Shown here in pieces: positions 9,010 through 21,107 of a stretch of 64,000 nucleotides of DNA. Within the stretch, counting starts at the first letter, position 1, and the number at the start of each line of letters is the position of its first letter. The stretch lies in the NCBI GenBank assembly GCA_025766275.1, contig JAFKAC010000100.1:62001-126000 (forward strand), given 5' to 3'. The notes under the pieces were generated by a model. The model was not told the DNA's origin and ran no database searches. It saw nothing but the letters and a program-made list of their open reading frames with translations. This DNA is from Lactarius indigo (lineage: Eukaryota; Basidiomycota; Agaricomycetes; Russulales; Russulaceae). A program made the translations under genes and the position numbers.

Positions 9010-10163
9010 CCTCCACGCCACCACCACCACTCGAACCCTTCACTCCAGTCCACGTCCACACACCCATTGACTACAACCGACCTGACTCCCCTCCTGACGA
9101 CTCTGATGACCCCGGCGCCCCCTTTTTCCCAAACACACTAGGCACCCCGAAGTTCTACCCCCTACAGATCCCACTACCCGATGGTGGATCCAATACTGCG
9201 AAGTATATCTACTATCACAAAGGATTCACCGAGGTAGTAGGAACGATGGGCGCCGGACAACCGCACTATGGGGAAACAGTTTATCTCTCATCACTCAGGC
9301 CTAACGTCTCGGCGCCCCCCTTCACAGCTGAACAACTCCAGTTCTTCGATCCCCACGACATTCGCGCCTGCGCCTTAGACGAAACCCTCATCGAGCTCAA
9401 CTCCCCGCGACTCACGGCTGAAGTCACTAGGCTGCATACCGGGCTTCTCGCGCTCAAAGAGATCGATGAGAAATGCGAAAAACTGGAGGAAGACGCTCGC
9501 AAACTACGGTCGGACCGACTCATGGTGGACCTCATGCTGGCTAGCACTAAGAGACGGCTTCAGTATGCGGGAGCCCTTGCCACCATTGGTAACGAGTATG
9601 CACGAATGACAGCCCTCCCAGCTCCCCTCCGACACTCCCGCTACGCTATCCCCTTTTCCCCACGACAAGGGGGACCACTAGAATTCCCCCGTCTTGCCGA
9701 CAAACCCCATCGACGACGCTGCTATCACTGCGGCAGCTCCCATCACCTCATACGTGACTGTCCCACTAGACCACGACCAGCCTGCCGACATTGTCAAAGT
9801 CAAGAGCACCAGTCCTATCGGTGCATCTTCCGTCGTGCAGGAATGGTCGAGGAAGTCATTACCACCTCCCAAGCAGACGAACGTATTCGGCAGGCAATAA
9901 GTACTGAAGCATCTACCTCCTTCACGGTCCCAGAGCCCCCAACCATCGCCACCGAGATTCAAGGGAGGTGGTGCGGACAATGCTTCCGCACTAACGCTAA
10001 TCACGACGAGATCCGATGCCCGCAATACGAGATGTGCCGCAAATGTGGAAAGCGCGGTCCCCTCTTCTTCCTCAAAACTCACTACTGTCGGCTCGACGTC
10101 TCCCCATGGCCGGAGAATGACCTCGACGCTGACATCTACGACCTTGTCGACCCGGAGTCCTGA
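9010..10163 (+). pseudogene. Element A: 3' part of post-pol ORF3 with conserved module and zinc knuckles
   Basis: Continues the frame interrupted at 987 and stops at 10163. Three parts are visible. First, a conserved module (EVVGTMG, PHYGETVYL, FDPHD, ALDETL). Second, a charged probable coiled coil (about 9410-9560, TAEVTRLHTGLLALKEI to SDRLMVD). Third, a Cys/His-rich region with two CCHC knuckles (CYHCGSSHHLIRDC and CRHCQSQEHQSYRC) and a further cluster (CGQCF...CPQYEMCRKCGKRG...HYC), ending DADIYDLVDPES. All three recur in element B. Zinc knuckles suggest RNA or DNA binding, and position after pol makes it an accessory third ORF rather than the usual gag. An ATG at 9246 gives a 305-codon residual frame, which lacks the N-terminal third. 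Confidence 0.8.
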
Positions 10164-10197
10164 AGTCGAGGCGTCTTCAGGCCAAGACGGGGGGTAA

Positions 10198-10773
10198 TGT
10201 TACAATTTCCTTCGGACTCGTTCTTTTGCATATCCCTGTTCCCCTTCCCACACTATACGAGCCCTGTACGATTACGCGGACCTTACGATTATCCGGTTCC
10301 TATCGCGCGCCTTACTTATCGATGTTTCCTTCTGATAAAGTTCGACATGTGCTAGTTTCCGACGTGTTCCCAATCGCGCGCGACCCCGCGTGATTTCCTT
10401 TTACTCCTAGTACGATGCCCCTTTGTTCCCTTTATGTCCCATCCTTTGTTCCGAGACTAACGATGGCGCCATCTGTTTGTGGTCGCCATACAGACTGTTA
10501 CCTATTTAAACCTAGTCCTATCTAGCTTGTACGGTAGACTAGACTTCTTGTGTAAATACTACACTCGAACGCCTTTGTGCTTTCACAAGTCTCGCGAACC
10601 CCCTTGCCTTTGCCAGACCTTCGAGTCTTGGCCCTCCCCTCTACGATCCAAGTGACTACCGTCCTTGTGATCCTTGTGCACCATCTCACTGAAGCCAAGC
10701 CTTGGAGCTTGCGCTACCACGATTCGACTGACTCTGTACAGGTCATATGCAACGCCCCTGTAGTGGCGTTACA
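10198..10773 (+). repeat. Element A 3' LTR (576 bp)
   Basis: Begins TGTTACAATT directly after a polypurine tract (ACGGGGGGTAA) and ends GGCGTTACA. The ends resemble those of element B's LTR (13680-14258), including the near-terminal CGCCCCTG motif. A TATA-like CTATTTAAA lies near 10500. The base after 10773 is inside element B's pol, so A inserted into B; the expected target site would be GTCAT (10774-10778), whose partner is outside the window. Confidence 0.85.
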
Positions 10774-12351
10774 GTCATGGCACACCAATTAGACCACCAA
10801 GACACTCTGGACGAGTGGGCCGCCCCCTTCCACCTAGTAAAACAAGGCAAACACTGGTGGAAAGGTGACAAACTGGTGGTTGTGGACAACACACCGCTAA
10901 AGAGGGGGGTAATCTCCCTGTTTCACGATACAAAAACAGCTGGACACCCCGGAATAACAAAGACCTTGTGGTTAGTGTCACAAGACTTTTGGTGGCCAAA
11001 CATGAAAGACGACATATCCGCATATGTAAAGGGCTGTGCCACATGCCAATCAAACAAGAACTTCCCTGGGAACCCAAAACCACCGATATTCCCCATCAAG
11101 ACTAACCCAGAAGCACTCCCTTTTGAAACCATCGCTCTAGACTTTATCACAAAGCTACCCCAATCAGAAGACAATGACACAATTCTCACCATCACGGATC
11201 ATGACTGTTCCAAAGCAGCCTTCTTTATCCCATGCAGCGAAACAATAGACGCAGAAGGAGTGGCAAAACTCTATGCCAAAACTGTCCTGCCACACTATGG
11301 ACTACCAAGAAGGGTCATCTCCGACAGAGACCCCAGATTCACAGCGAAGTTCATCAAAGAACTGTGCAGAGTGCTTGACATAGAACAAAACATCAGCACA
11401 GCATACCACCCACAAACAGATGGACAATCAGAGCGAACAAACCAGTGGTTAGAACAGTACCTCCGAATGTTTATAAACCATCAACAAGACAATTGGGCGG
11501 AGCTACTACCACTGGCACAGTACACCCACAACTCCTGGCCAAGCGCAACCACTAAAAAGGCACCCTACGAATTAATCCTTGGGTACATCCCAAGAGTACA
11601 CCAACCAGAAAGAACGACCACAGTACCAGGAACACAAGAGAGATTGGAGCGAATCCAGGAAGCCAGAAGGACCGCCCAAGCAGCAATTACCCATGCACAG
11701 TCACTCTACAAAGGATCCTCTCGCTTTGAACAACACACAGAAGGAGATAGTGTGTGGCTGGATGCCAGGAACTTGAAAACAACGCACCCTAGTTTCAAGT
11801 TAGCCCCAAAAAGATATGGACCCTTCAGGGTCACAAAGAAGATCTCCGCCACCACATATGCCCTGAAACTTCCCCATCAGTGGCGGATCCACCCAGTATT
11901 CCATGCATCACTCCTGATGCCATACAAAGAAACCTCCATACATGGAAAGAACTTTACGGAACCACCCCCAGATCTAGTAGATGGAGAACAGGAGTGGGAA
12001 GTCGAGAAAATACTAGAAACAAGACGCCACAGGAACCAGTTACAGTTCCTAATCAAGTGGAAGGGATACTCCGATGCACACAACAGTTGGGAACCAGAAA
12101 AGAACCTCAACGCCCCAGAACTTATTCAGGAACACTTTGAAAGCAACCCCAGAAGCGAAGGAGCAAAGCAATGGTTAAAACGAAAGGAAGTAACAGTACG
12201 AACAGCAACCACCTTCCCCACTAGCTTCCTCACCATGCCCTCTCGCTCCTCCTCTGTAGAACGTCTTGTTGCTCGTGCCATGGAAAGAGGCTCCTTTGAC
12301 GAAACACCCTCTGTCACACCCTCCTCTGGCTATTCTCCCTTCCCAGCATGA
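10774..12351 (+). pseudogene. Element B: 3' part of Ty3/gypsy pol (integrase and chromodomain), 5' cut by element A
   Basis: The frame enters from A's LTR, so its first residues after the ORF start are chimeric. It encodes an integrase zinc-binding domain (HDTKTAGHPG...CATCQ), a DDE core (LDFITKLP, SDRDPRF, TDGQSERTNQWLEQYLR), HPVFHASLL, and a chromodomain (EQEWEVEKIL, FLIKWKGYSDAHNSWEPEKNL). After the chromodomain the frame runs on through a Ser-rich segment with LVARAMERGSFDE, which resembles the start of A's ORF3, to TGA at 12349-12351. The next reading frame (12352-13653) is in the same phase, so in B the third module was probably fused to pol or reached by readthrough. The 5' portion of the element is outside the window. 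Confidence 0.85.
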
Positions 12352-13653
12352 CCCCCTTCCTTGCCTTCACTCATCCAGGAACCACAACCCATCGATCCCA
12401 CCATGCCCAGCATCATAGAAACAGAAGGAGGAGGAATAGCCCTTTGTGTTCCCCCTCCTGGACACACAGCTCCCCCTACTCCCGAGATACACCGACCTAC
12501 CACCTCCCCCCCTGATCCTAGAGTGACCATGGCTCGTCTCAGCGAAATAATCAACAACCCAATCATGGACGCACTCCCCATTAACTATGAAAGGATGCAC
12601 ATCACTGCTGAAGAAGACGACGACCCTGGTTACCCCTTCTTCTTGAATGACCCCTGGAGCAGCCGCTATGTCCACTTCCTCATCCCTGACGACGCTGACC
12701 CAACCTCGTACATCCGAAAGGATGCCAAATGGATCAAGATCAGTGAAAACAAAGAAGATGTCATCGGCACCATGGGCAAGAACCTCCCGCACTATGGCCT
12801 CCCCCTCTTCCTCCTTCCCAGAAACGACGACCCCCACAATCCAGCTCCCCCCATCACCCCAGCCCAGATGCAGAACTTGGACGAAGCTTCCCCCACAGCC
12901 AGACAAGTCGATGAAGTCCTAGAAGACCTGAAAGATGACCGCCTCACAGCAGAAATCTCCAGGACTCGCCGACTCTTGTGAAACCAGAAGGCCCTCCGAA
13001 AGGAGATTGAAGGCCTGTACAAGACGATGGAGCCCCTCAAAAGGCACCTCCTCAACATGGACATGCAACTAACCAGCACCCGAAGAAGGCTGCAAGAACA
13101 CAAGGCCTATGTCCGGATTGCAGACCGATGGCTCACACTACACCCCCCTCCTCCGGAAGAAGAAACTCACCCCTTTGAAGTCCACCACATTCCTGCCCCT
13201 GCTCCACCTCGCTACCACTCCATGCCAAGACTCCACGACGAACCAGAAGGACCTAGCCCCTCTGCAGAAAGGAAGAAGAGACGCAAGCGCAGAGCCAACA
13301 AGAAGGAGACTGGCACCATTCGACTTTGTTACAGGTGTCAGTCTGAAGACCACCTCTCCTTCGCCTGCCCTCAAAAACAGAAGTTTTGCTGGAGGTGTTC
13401 TAGCACTGACCACTTCCCCTATCAGTGCCTCTGGCCAGCCCCAGAAGAACGCACTCAATGGTGTGGCAAGTGTTTTACCAGCAACAGCCACGAAGAAATC
13501 AAGTGCCCCAAGTATGAAAATTGTCACAAGTGTGGGGCCCATGGTCCCTTCAACTTCCTTCGCCAACATCGCTGCCCCCTCCCTCGCGAAAGCACCCCCT
13601 CCAACGATGTAGACAACGATGTCTATGACCTGATGGACTTCAAAGCACTCTAG
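12352..13653 (+). pseudogene. Element B: post-pol ORF3 module with zinc knuckles, one internal stop
   Basis: In phase with pol and broken by a single TGA at 12979-12981; the two pieces are 12361-12981 and 13027-13653. The order matches element A: acidic and Pro-rich start, conserved module (FFLNDPWSSRYVHFLIP, EDVIGTMG, PHYGLPLFLLP), charged coiled-coil-like segment across the stop (DRLTAEISRTRRL to KALRKEIEGLYKTME), basic stretch (KKRRKRRANKK), then CCHC knuckles (CYRCQSEDHLSFAC, CWRCSSTDHFPYQC), CGKCF...CPKYENCHKCGAHG and the end DNDVYDLMDF. A first ATG after the pol stop lies near 12403. The likeness to A is strong and co-linear, so the module is inherited within these elements rather than a chance frame. 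Function unknown. Confidence 0.75.
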
Positions 13654-13679
13654 GGAGAGTTGACTTAGAGAGGGGCTCA

Positions 13680-14258
13680 TGTTATGATCCGACGCTTCGG
13701 ACCTAAGTCACAGTATGTCTCCACCCTGCCTTTCCCCTTCTGTACTATACCTTGTTACCAAAGGAGCTACTGTTACTAGTGGCGCTGTTTCTTTGATCCG
13801 AACTTCTGGTTACTCCGTTTAGTCTCTTTGATATTGTGTGGACTTGTGTTCATGTTGTTTGGAACTCTGTCCTATATAAACCTGTACCATAGACCGTAGG
13901 AAGCCAGACTTGGCTTCGTTTGCAATCTAGCAACCTTGCCTCCGTACTTTGGTGTGACCTCGCCTTATCCCTCTCTTCTTGTGCATCCCCTACCTCAGTC
14001 CCTAACCAGGACACTTCAAAGTCTTTGCAGTTGAACTATATCAACGCGTTACACCTGTTATACTCTGTGCACTAGCAAGATCAAGTGTAGAGAAGTGCTA
14101 GACACTTCGGACGAGGAGTCCTACATTACAGAGTAGTGCTGCACCTTGTGCCACACTTTTATCATTCGTATTTCATAGTAATAAGACAACAGAGGTCTTC
14201 GCTTGATACTTGTGTGATTCAGAACCTTTAGAACCCACGCCCCTGCTAGGGCGTAACA
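13680..14258 (+). repeat. Element B 3' LTR (579 bp)
   Basis: Starts TGTTATGATCC just after a purine-rich tract (TAGAGAGGGG) and ends CTAGGGCGTAACA. A TATA-like CTATATAAACC lies near 13871. Its ends resemble those of element A's LTR, so the two belong to related families. Confidence 0.8.
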
Positions 14259-16830
14259 TTGGGCGTGTTTTACCACAATGGGCCACTGTGCCAAGAGAGC
14301 TGGGATCTCAGCAATTGAAGACAAGGCTGACCAAAGGAAGGCACTAGCGAGATGGGTAGGTTATTGGGCCAAAGGCGGGGGAACGGCATGCAACGATGCA
14401 CCAGAATATAATCCCCCCACTCGAGAAGTACTGTGATGTCTCGTCTTTCAACCTAAAAAAGACTGAACCATTGCAGGAGGGCAGAGTGAAAGGGGCCAAA
14501 TATACGCAGTTGCTGGGGCCAGGGAGCAGAGAGACCGTTAAATTTGCAAGTTGAGCATAATTTGAAATAACTACTAGTAATACGCAGATGACAAAAAATG
14601 TTGGCGCAACCAGCTAACCCTCCGAACTCGAATGATAAGTTCCCAATCTTCGTTAATTAACACAGAGGCAGCTGCCACATCTACCTCATGGTGGGAAAAT
14701 ACAATCTTAAATTCGTACGAGTCTTAGATGATTGCGATGAGCTTAATATTAAGTCAGAATATGTGAAAGGCTCACCGGCATGGACTACCAATTTGTTGAG
14801 CTTTCGGAAAGCTGAGATTATGGTGGCAACAAGGGTTTGTCGTAAATTTTCTGGAAACTTGATTCGAATGTCATGTGTGCTTGGATTTGAACTGACGACG
14901 TAGACTTCGACCCCAGGGAGTGGCCCCATGGTTTCGGGGGACAAGACCAAATTATGGCTCTTCATTGATACACGGACCAAGGGGCTAGAAGCACAAGGGC
15001 TGCTATAACTGATCATCGGTGCTAGCAGAAGTACGTAAGAACTTGGACTTACTTGTGCGATTCCAGGCCTCGATGTGGGGGCGGAGAGGATGCGGACAAA
15101 TCAAACACCCACTCCTTGCTGGTCGCCATGTAGCTCAGTGGTGTGTAGGGGTAAGGCGTGCTCTACCTTGAGCAGAGTGTGAACGCCGTTCTGCAGACTC
15201 TAGAACTTCCTGTTTCAATGACCGATTAGTGAGAACTCTGAAAATCACTCATAGATCACCTGTAATACACAGACAAACAGATCTATGATGCTCTGTCCAT
15301 CTCACTCAAGGGACGCTCTACCACATTGACAGCTCCAGCCACACTGCGCTGATGACCTTCCCGTTGTAAGGATACCTCGGCTCTGGGCCTGAAATTGTCT
15401 ATTTTTGGCTTCTTGGTCTCAGTCTGACATCGCGTGTCTTGGCTCCCATGTTGGTCTCGTGTTTCCATTGCGTGGCACCACCTCTATCTCGCGCTCTTTC
15501 CATCCACATCCACACACACTCAATCACTCCTTTGTTCCCTCCCTCGACACTACACCGATGCACAACAATGATCCCGAGTCGGATTCACTGCAAGACGGCT
15601 CTTAGGCCACTCGCAAATATGCCATGCATCCTCATGCAGGCCTCATGCCTTGAGTCACCTTTGTCGAGTCGTCGCCGCTCCGAATTTCTATCTCAGCCCT
15701 CTTTTCCTTGTCCTCGTTCCCCTGCCTACTTCATACGCTAATATTCGACCTTAATCCATCACTTCTGCCTCATCATTCTCAGCCTCGTCTCTGCCGTTCC
15801 CTACCACATCGTTCTCGCTGTCTGGTATCACTGCCCTTCTCGTCTTGACCCCGGACACCTACACGATGCTATCCGATGCCCATGCCTCGGAACTCGTGCC
15901 TGACTCCTTCATTCATTGTATCGCCCGTTCAGCGTCGACCGCACCCTTTTCCTTTCAACCTATCAAGACACTCTACCACTCTGCCAACCACTCGTCTCTT
16001 GCCATTCCACCTGGTCGGCTGTTCTTAGCCACCCACAAGACGCTGCTGGAGATTGCGCTGGTTGTCGCGCTGTCATCGGAGGTCATTTGTTGTACGTCAT
16101 CCGTCTCGACTTCCTTTGTCTGTAATTACTATACGCTCATTTATCTTTTTCTCCTAACTTCGTTTATCTCTCTTCTCGTGTTCGCGCCGATATTCCATTT
16201 TCTCTGCTCATGCCTATGCCACTTCCCATTCATCGATCACTTCCCGTTCGTCGATCCCTATGCTCGTATTCTCTCACGTCCTGTTACGCCCCCCCCCCCT
16301 CTCACTATACGTTTGACTTAGCTTTGAATGCGTCGTATACGGATCGCATGTATATGAGCTCACGTTCTCGTCTCATCAATACCACCGTTGTTTCCCTCTC
16401 CTGTCTCGTGTCTACTCCCTAAGATTTTGCCCCTGCTCTCGCGTCAACCAGCCCAGCCCGAGGACCCTGCCTGCTTTTGAACGCTTCCAACCTCACTGCC
16501 ATCGTCTGAGCCGCCGACCTCGGGCCACACCACCTCGCCCGCCCTTTACCACCTTAGAACCCCGCTTTTGTCCTAGCCCTCGCTCACATCGTCGTCCTTA
16601 AAACCCTCCCCGGCGGCCCTCTCCCTTCTTCCCTTGTAGTAGATGTCGCGCTAGCGCTTTCACGTTCTGTCCTCACGGCACTCTGGCCCGATTGCTATCA
16701 CAGCCGGCACCTTGCCAACAGCCAACACACATGCCTTCGGATCTCAGTCTTGTCTCCAACGCTGGTGGTAGCTCTCTCCGCTTTCGGATTCACTGGGCAC
16801 TCTTATCTTACACCACTACTGTGACATTTA
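14259..16830. other. Stretch without a supportable gene
   Basis: No long conserved reading frame, LTR or recognisable domain. The part 14259-15120 is rather AT-rich. Around 15129-15141 there is an A-box-like TAGCTCAGTGG, but no matching B box or cloverleaf. From about 15430 to 16620 the plus strand is strongly pyrimidine-rich, with open frames of 100-158 codons (15439-15741, 15845-16321) that have low-complexity composition and no domain. A run of C lies near 16290. It may contain decayed transposon sequence belonging to the 3' flank of the downstream Plavaka-like gene. Confidence 0.5.
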
Positions 16831-16840
16831 CTGTAAAGGA

Positions 16841-19800
16841 CTAGAACACGATTTCGTGTGCATGATGGTCTGCATACTTGTTTACATAGAAAAGTTGGAA
16901 CGCATACAGAGAGTCGTGATGTGAGAAGTTTCTGGGGAGTTTCTGGGCCCCTGCTGCACCAATAAGGTGTGCCAAACGGAGAATCATGTCAACATGTATC
17001 ACTGAACACAGTCGCCTTCCCCTTGCATCAAACTCGGGCTTCACCCTCCACAGGCCTGTGTCTTCGCATGGAGAGTTGCCATATGTAGAAAACCACTGCA
17101 CAAACGCACAGGGGTATACAGTATCCTGAAAGCTGAATGAGAAGAGGAGGTTTACGCGTGCAACGGAAAGTCCCAAAAAACCATCCAACTTGGAATCCCT
17201 CTCAACGTAGATGCAGTCATAACGACCAGGGCCTTTCTTCCATGAAGGAGTTGCACGAATGAATTCACGGTGCATGCCACCAATTTCCGAGAGGTCACTT
17301 GGAGCATGGTAAGTACACACAGCAGAATGAAAAACCTTGATGTGAAGTGCGTTTGGGACAAAAGGGCACAAATGGAGTGCAACATCCATGCCACACACTT
17401 CTGCCTTGGGGTGGAATTGATCATATAGAAAACGGCGAATGTATTCGGGAAGTCGCGGCTGATTGACATAAGCAGAAAGTCTGTCGATGGTCTTGGGATA
17501 GCCTTGAGCTAAATGGGGTCAATACTATACATAGCCATACATTGTATAATTGCTTACCAGGGTTACGGGAAAACCGCACATCCCCCATGGAAGTGATTCC
17601 GGCAGCAGCTTCAACATCGCCGTCATGACCACCAGGACCCATGGGCCTCGGACGCTCAATAGCAACACTAGACGTCAGCAGTGAAGCCTCCAGCATACTG
17701 CGTGCTCCAAAATCAACCCGGCTTGCCGCGAGCTTGTCCAAACGCTGATTTGTCAACAGCATTTGCCCAAGTGGCTTGTTGCGGCTTGAGCGACGCCAAG
17801 GTTCTTTGACGGCTTTGATGTGCTTACACTCGGTAATCGACGAACAGAGTCCATTCGGAGCGCCAAATTGTTGGATGAGGAAACAATAATGGGAAAGGGA
17901 GTGTTGTCGTGGCAATGAAAAGTCTTTCTGCACACCTGTTTCCTTGAAGATTTCGCGTTCCTGATGGAAACGGGCCACAGCCATATCAATTTGATCCAAT
18001 GTGTCTTCGTCAAGCTGTGATCGTCGGGCAAGATAGCAGAATTCCATGAACGCTGCAAGTGCCCGGACCATCCGTGGAGGGACATAACCTACAATAGCTG
18101 GCAGATAGACCTACACATGATCAGAGTTAGCCCGCAGTAGGTGATTGACGAGTCAAAGACACACCTTCATCAGAGCCTTTGAGTCGTCGCCTGTCCATTG
18201 TTTGAAACCGCGGCCCTCGGGGAATCGCCGCAGACCTGGAAACAAAGGTACGGCAGCAATCCTAATGAAGGGTTAGTATTCCGAGTTGTTTTTGATTCGG
18301 GTGTGAGAGGACTCAGACACGCACCGCCGGTCTATGTCAGCAAGTGTCTCATTTGCACGAGAGATTCTGAGGACAATCTTGAGGTAATCGACTACCCATT
18401 CGACAAGGTGGTCCTTGAATGTACCCTTGATGACTTGGTGGAGGAGATCTGGTGATAGGAGTTCGTGAATGTTAGCTCGTGGGAAATGAGCTGTGAAGGG
18501 CTATCGGACAATGAGCGCGCATGACCTACACTAGTAGGCAGAGGTTACGAGTTACTCACTATAATATCACTGATGATGCCGTATCCTTCCCATAAAATTC
18601 CAGGTTTGCCCTCAAAAGCATCTCTCAACAACTCGGTGTGAGCGTGTGACCGGAAGATTGCTGTTGCATCGTCATCAAAATTACTTGGTAGAGCTGTACA
18701 TCTATCGGATCAACGTGAGCTTGTGAATGGTACAAAGAGCGGGAAACTTGCTTTGGGCACCACCTGTATACAACACCTGCCAAAAGGGTTTGCTTGGGGT
18801 AATCGGCGATGTAGGGACCCAACCCATAAATAACACGTCTAAAATAACCGTCCCCACATCGTGTAATCCGTGACTTGGTCATCCATGGTTCAAAAGAGCG
18901 CAGAATGTGTGTGAGGGATGTATGGAAGAGCTGACGTCGAAATTTGCGGAACTCCGAGCTTTCCTCATGTTGCTTATCGGCTGGTAAAGGTCTTGGTCAG
19001 CTCGAAAAACGTTGCATACTAGTAAAATCCCACTCTTCGGAATAGCAAGGAACCCCACAAGGCTGACAGCATTTCGATGCGCTCTCCTCACATGGTTCTG
19101 GACATTCCCGATGGAGATGTACAGCGGATAGTACTCATTGTGGCCCATTGCTACCGAAACTGTAGTTTTGTCACTTCCGAGGATCACGGGTACAAAAGCG
19201 GATCCATGCGTCTCTGGATCTTTGGAAATGATGTCCTACGTCCCATGGAGTTAGCTTATGACCAATCGAGGAGAAATAACATACCGCCTGTTCCCATGCC
19301 CAATTACCGGACATGAAATCTGAGTACTGACGTTTTCCTGGCCTGCTAAACATGCGCTTAGGTGCGTAATCCACCTCGAGCGCATAGTCCTTATTTGCTA
19401 TCTGCGCCTCCACAACCTTGAGAGGGTCTCGAAACCAGACCTCATATGACTTCCTCTTCCATGGCGGAACCGATTCACCAGTGGCATCTCCATCGAATTC
19501 TACTGAGAAGGCCTGCCAAGCTACACCGCCTATTTCCGTGCTATCAATTGTGTTGTATAGATCCTGAGCACTGGAAAACGGCGGTCCATAAGTAGGGTCG
19601 ATCTCATAGATTTGTTGATACGCGGCCCAGATGTCCATTAAATCAGATATCTTGGCCCCGGCCATCTGAACCCTCCTAAACAAGAAATCAGCCAACTCGA
19701 ACTCGGCGCGTGAGGAGTAAGGGAAGAAGTCATCATTTGCACGTGGTTCCTCAGGAGTTGGGGAGGTATCTTTAGGTAGATCGAAACCGTCTGCATCACA

Positions 19801-20193
19801 AGGCTGCCCTGTACAAATCAACATCAGTAAAACGGCAGTTTAGACTCGGGGCCATCAAAGGAACAAACCATCAAGATATGGGTGTATCCGACTCTTTACA
19901 CCTCTTCTATTTGTTGTCCACTGATATCGGCGCACAGAGCCAGGAGTGGCCGGATGGGAGTTTTGACCAGGATTTTCAGGCGTTTGAGGAGCAGGAGAAG
20001 TAAGAGGAGGTGTCGGTGTGCGAGGTGGCCCTATGGTTGGATTTGGGGAAGGTGTAGACTGCGCATGGCAGTTTGCTGGGTTTCAGGAACAAACAGCGCA
20101 GTGTTGAGTGAGTCCACCTGCCGAGCGGCAGTACAGGCCACACTTATACGGGCAGGGGAAAACTCGAGCATGGTACGACAATCGTTTCTTCAT
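16841..20193 (-). CDS. Plavaka-type (KDZ-related) DNA transposase, intron-containing
   Basis: Minus-strand exons match the order of Plavaka transposases of Agaricomycetes as I remember them. The putative start at 20193 encodes a Cys/His finger (FPCPYKCGLYC...GGLTQHC). After at least one intron comes a Pro-rich segment ending HPYLDG, joined across an intron to QPCDADGF. Next is 19171-19810 (FELADFLFRR, YNTIDSTEIGGVAWQ, KSYEVWFRDP, DFMSGNWAWEQA), then 18879-19187 (ILGSDKTTVSVA, EYYPLYISIGNVQNHVRRA), 18625-18882 (VIYGLGPYIADYP), 17421-18071 (MVRALAAFMEFCYLARR, NGLCSSITECKHIKAVKEP, LLTNQRLDKLAASRVDF) and 16841-17398 (C-terminus). These proteins move cut-and-paste transposons. Exact introns were not resolved and the stretch 18080-18620 is unclear, so the copy may or may not be intact. 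A gene on the opposite strand starts 195 bp away. Confidence 0.8.
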
Positions 20194-20388
20194 TGTCTCA
20201 GAACGGAATAGATGTCAGCGTAGTCACAGTTGTATGGCGCATTATACCTAAATTTGGTCTCCCTATGAGGTAGTAACTGTGCAGTTTGTCCAGCGCAATC
20301 AGCCACAAATTGTGCCATCGGGCAGGGGGATCAACACTCACCAATAATCGTAAAATTTTCGGAGTCCCATCTCTCTTTACCCTCAATC

Positions 20389-21107
20389 ATGGCTGATCGC
20401 GTTACTCGAGCCTCAAACGCCAATGCTCATCCAGGTTTCATCGACCGTGGGCCCCCACGCCAGAGTTCAGAGAAGGTCAAAGCAGATAAACAAGAAAAGG
20501 CAGCGGCGAAGGTACTAGCCGAGAAGCTGAGAGCCACTAAAATGCGAAGCGTCGCCAAGTTAGAGAAGTCAGAAAAACAGAAAACAAAAGATATGGACCG
20601 ACAAGCAAACAACCCCATCGATCAAATGTCGCAGCCCAGAGCAAAGCGAAACAGAAACCTACCTGGAGCAGTCAATAAAGGTACTATTGTAATTCCATGC
20701 AGCGTAAACCACTTACCGATGATGCCCAGACCTTGGCTCCGAACATGAAGGAAACTTGGAGACCCCAGTGAAAAGACCAAGGAAGAGCAACAGTAACCCC
20801 TTGGCCACAAGTCAGTGTGACGGAGCTTATCACGTTGCCCCAAAAAAAGACAACACTGACCTGAAACAGACCTAGAGATGGGATTGACTACTCCGGAGTT
20901 GAGCATTGATGGTCTTAATGAGCCTGGTAAACGTGAGTAGAGTTATTGTTATGGGAAACAAGATACTTACAACAACCTGAAGAGGTGACATCTGAGGATG
21001 ACGATCCAAAGTTTCCCGTGCTCATTGAGGAATCTGAGTCAAGTGGGAGTGAGTACAAGGCACCAGCAGGCAGTGATGAGTCCGAAACAGACACAGAGCT
21101 TGACGAG
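20389..21107 (+). pseudogene. 5' half of a host or transposon-partner gene, split by element C
   Basis: Starts at ATG 20389 with MADRVTRASNANAHPGF, followed by a long Lys/Glu/Ala-rich helical segment (QEKAAAKVLAEKLRATKMRS). An intron of about 49 nt probably follows AVNKG near 20686; a frame with VKRPRKSNSNPLATSQ comes next. Another intron ends near 20985. The last exon is acidic (EEVTSEDDDPKFPVLIEE, ESETDTELDE). At 21107 the reading frame meets the LTR of element C and resumes in phase at 28890. The basic then acidic start suggests a nuclear protein. Together with the second half it resembles the Agaricomycete family I remember as DUF6532, which is often found near transposons; this naming is tentative. 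Confidence 0.6.

Noticed and set aside
14870..14990. AGTTCAAATCC on the minus strand resembling a tRNA B box
   Set aside because: No A box at the right distance and no cloverleaf could be drawn.
15129..15220. tRNA-like stretch with TAGCTCAGTGG
   Set aside because: The A box fits, but there is no proper B box, acceptor pairing or anticodon stem; at best a decayed SINE fragment.
15439..16422. Plus-strand frames of 70-158 codons
   Set aside because: Pyrimidine-rich composition keeps several frames open at once; none shows a domain or consistent splice structure.
18198..18455. 85-codon plus-strand frame inside the Plavaka gene
   Set aside because: Antisense to the transposase exon and intron region; no independent support.
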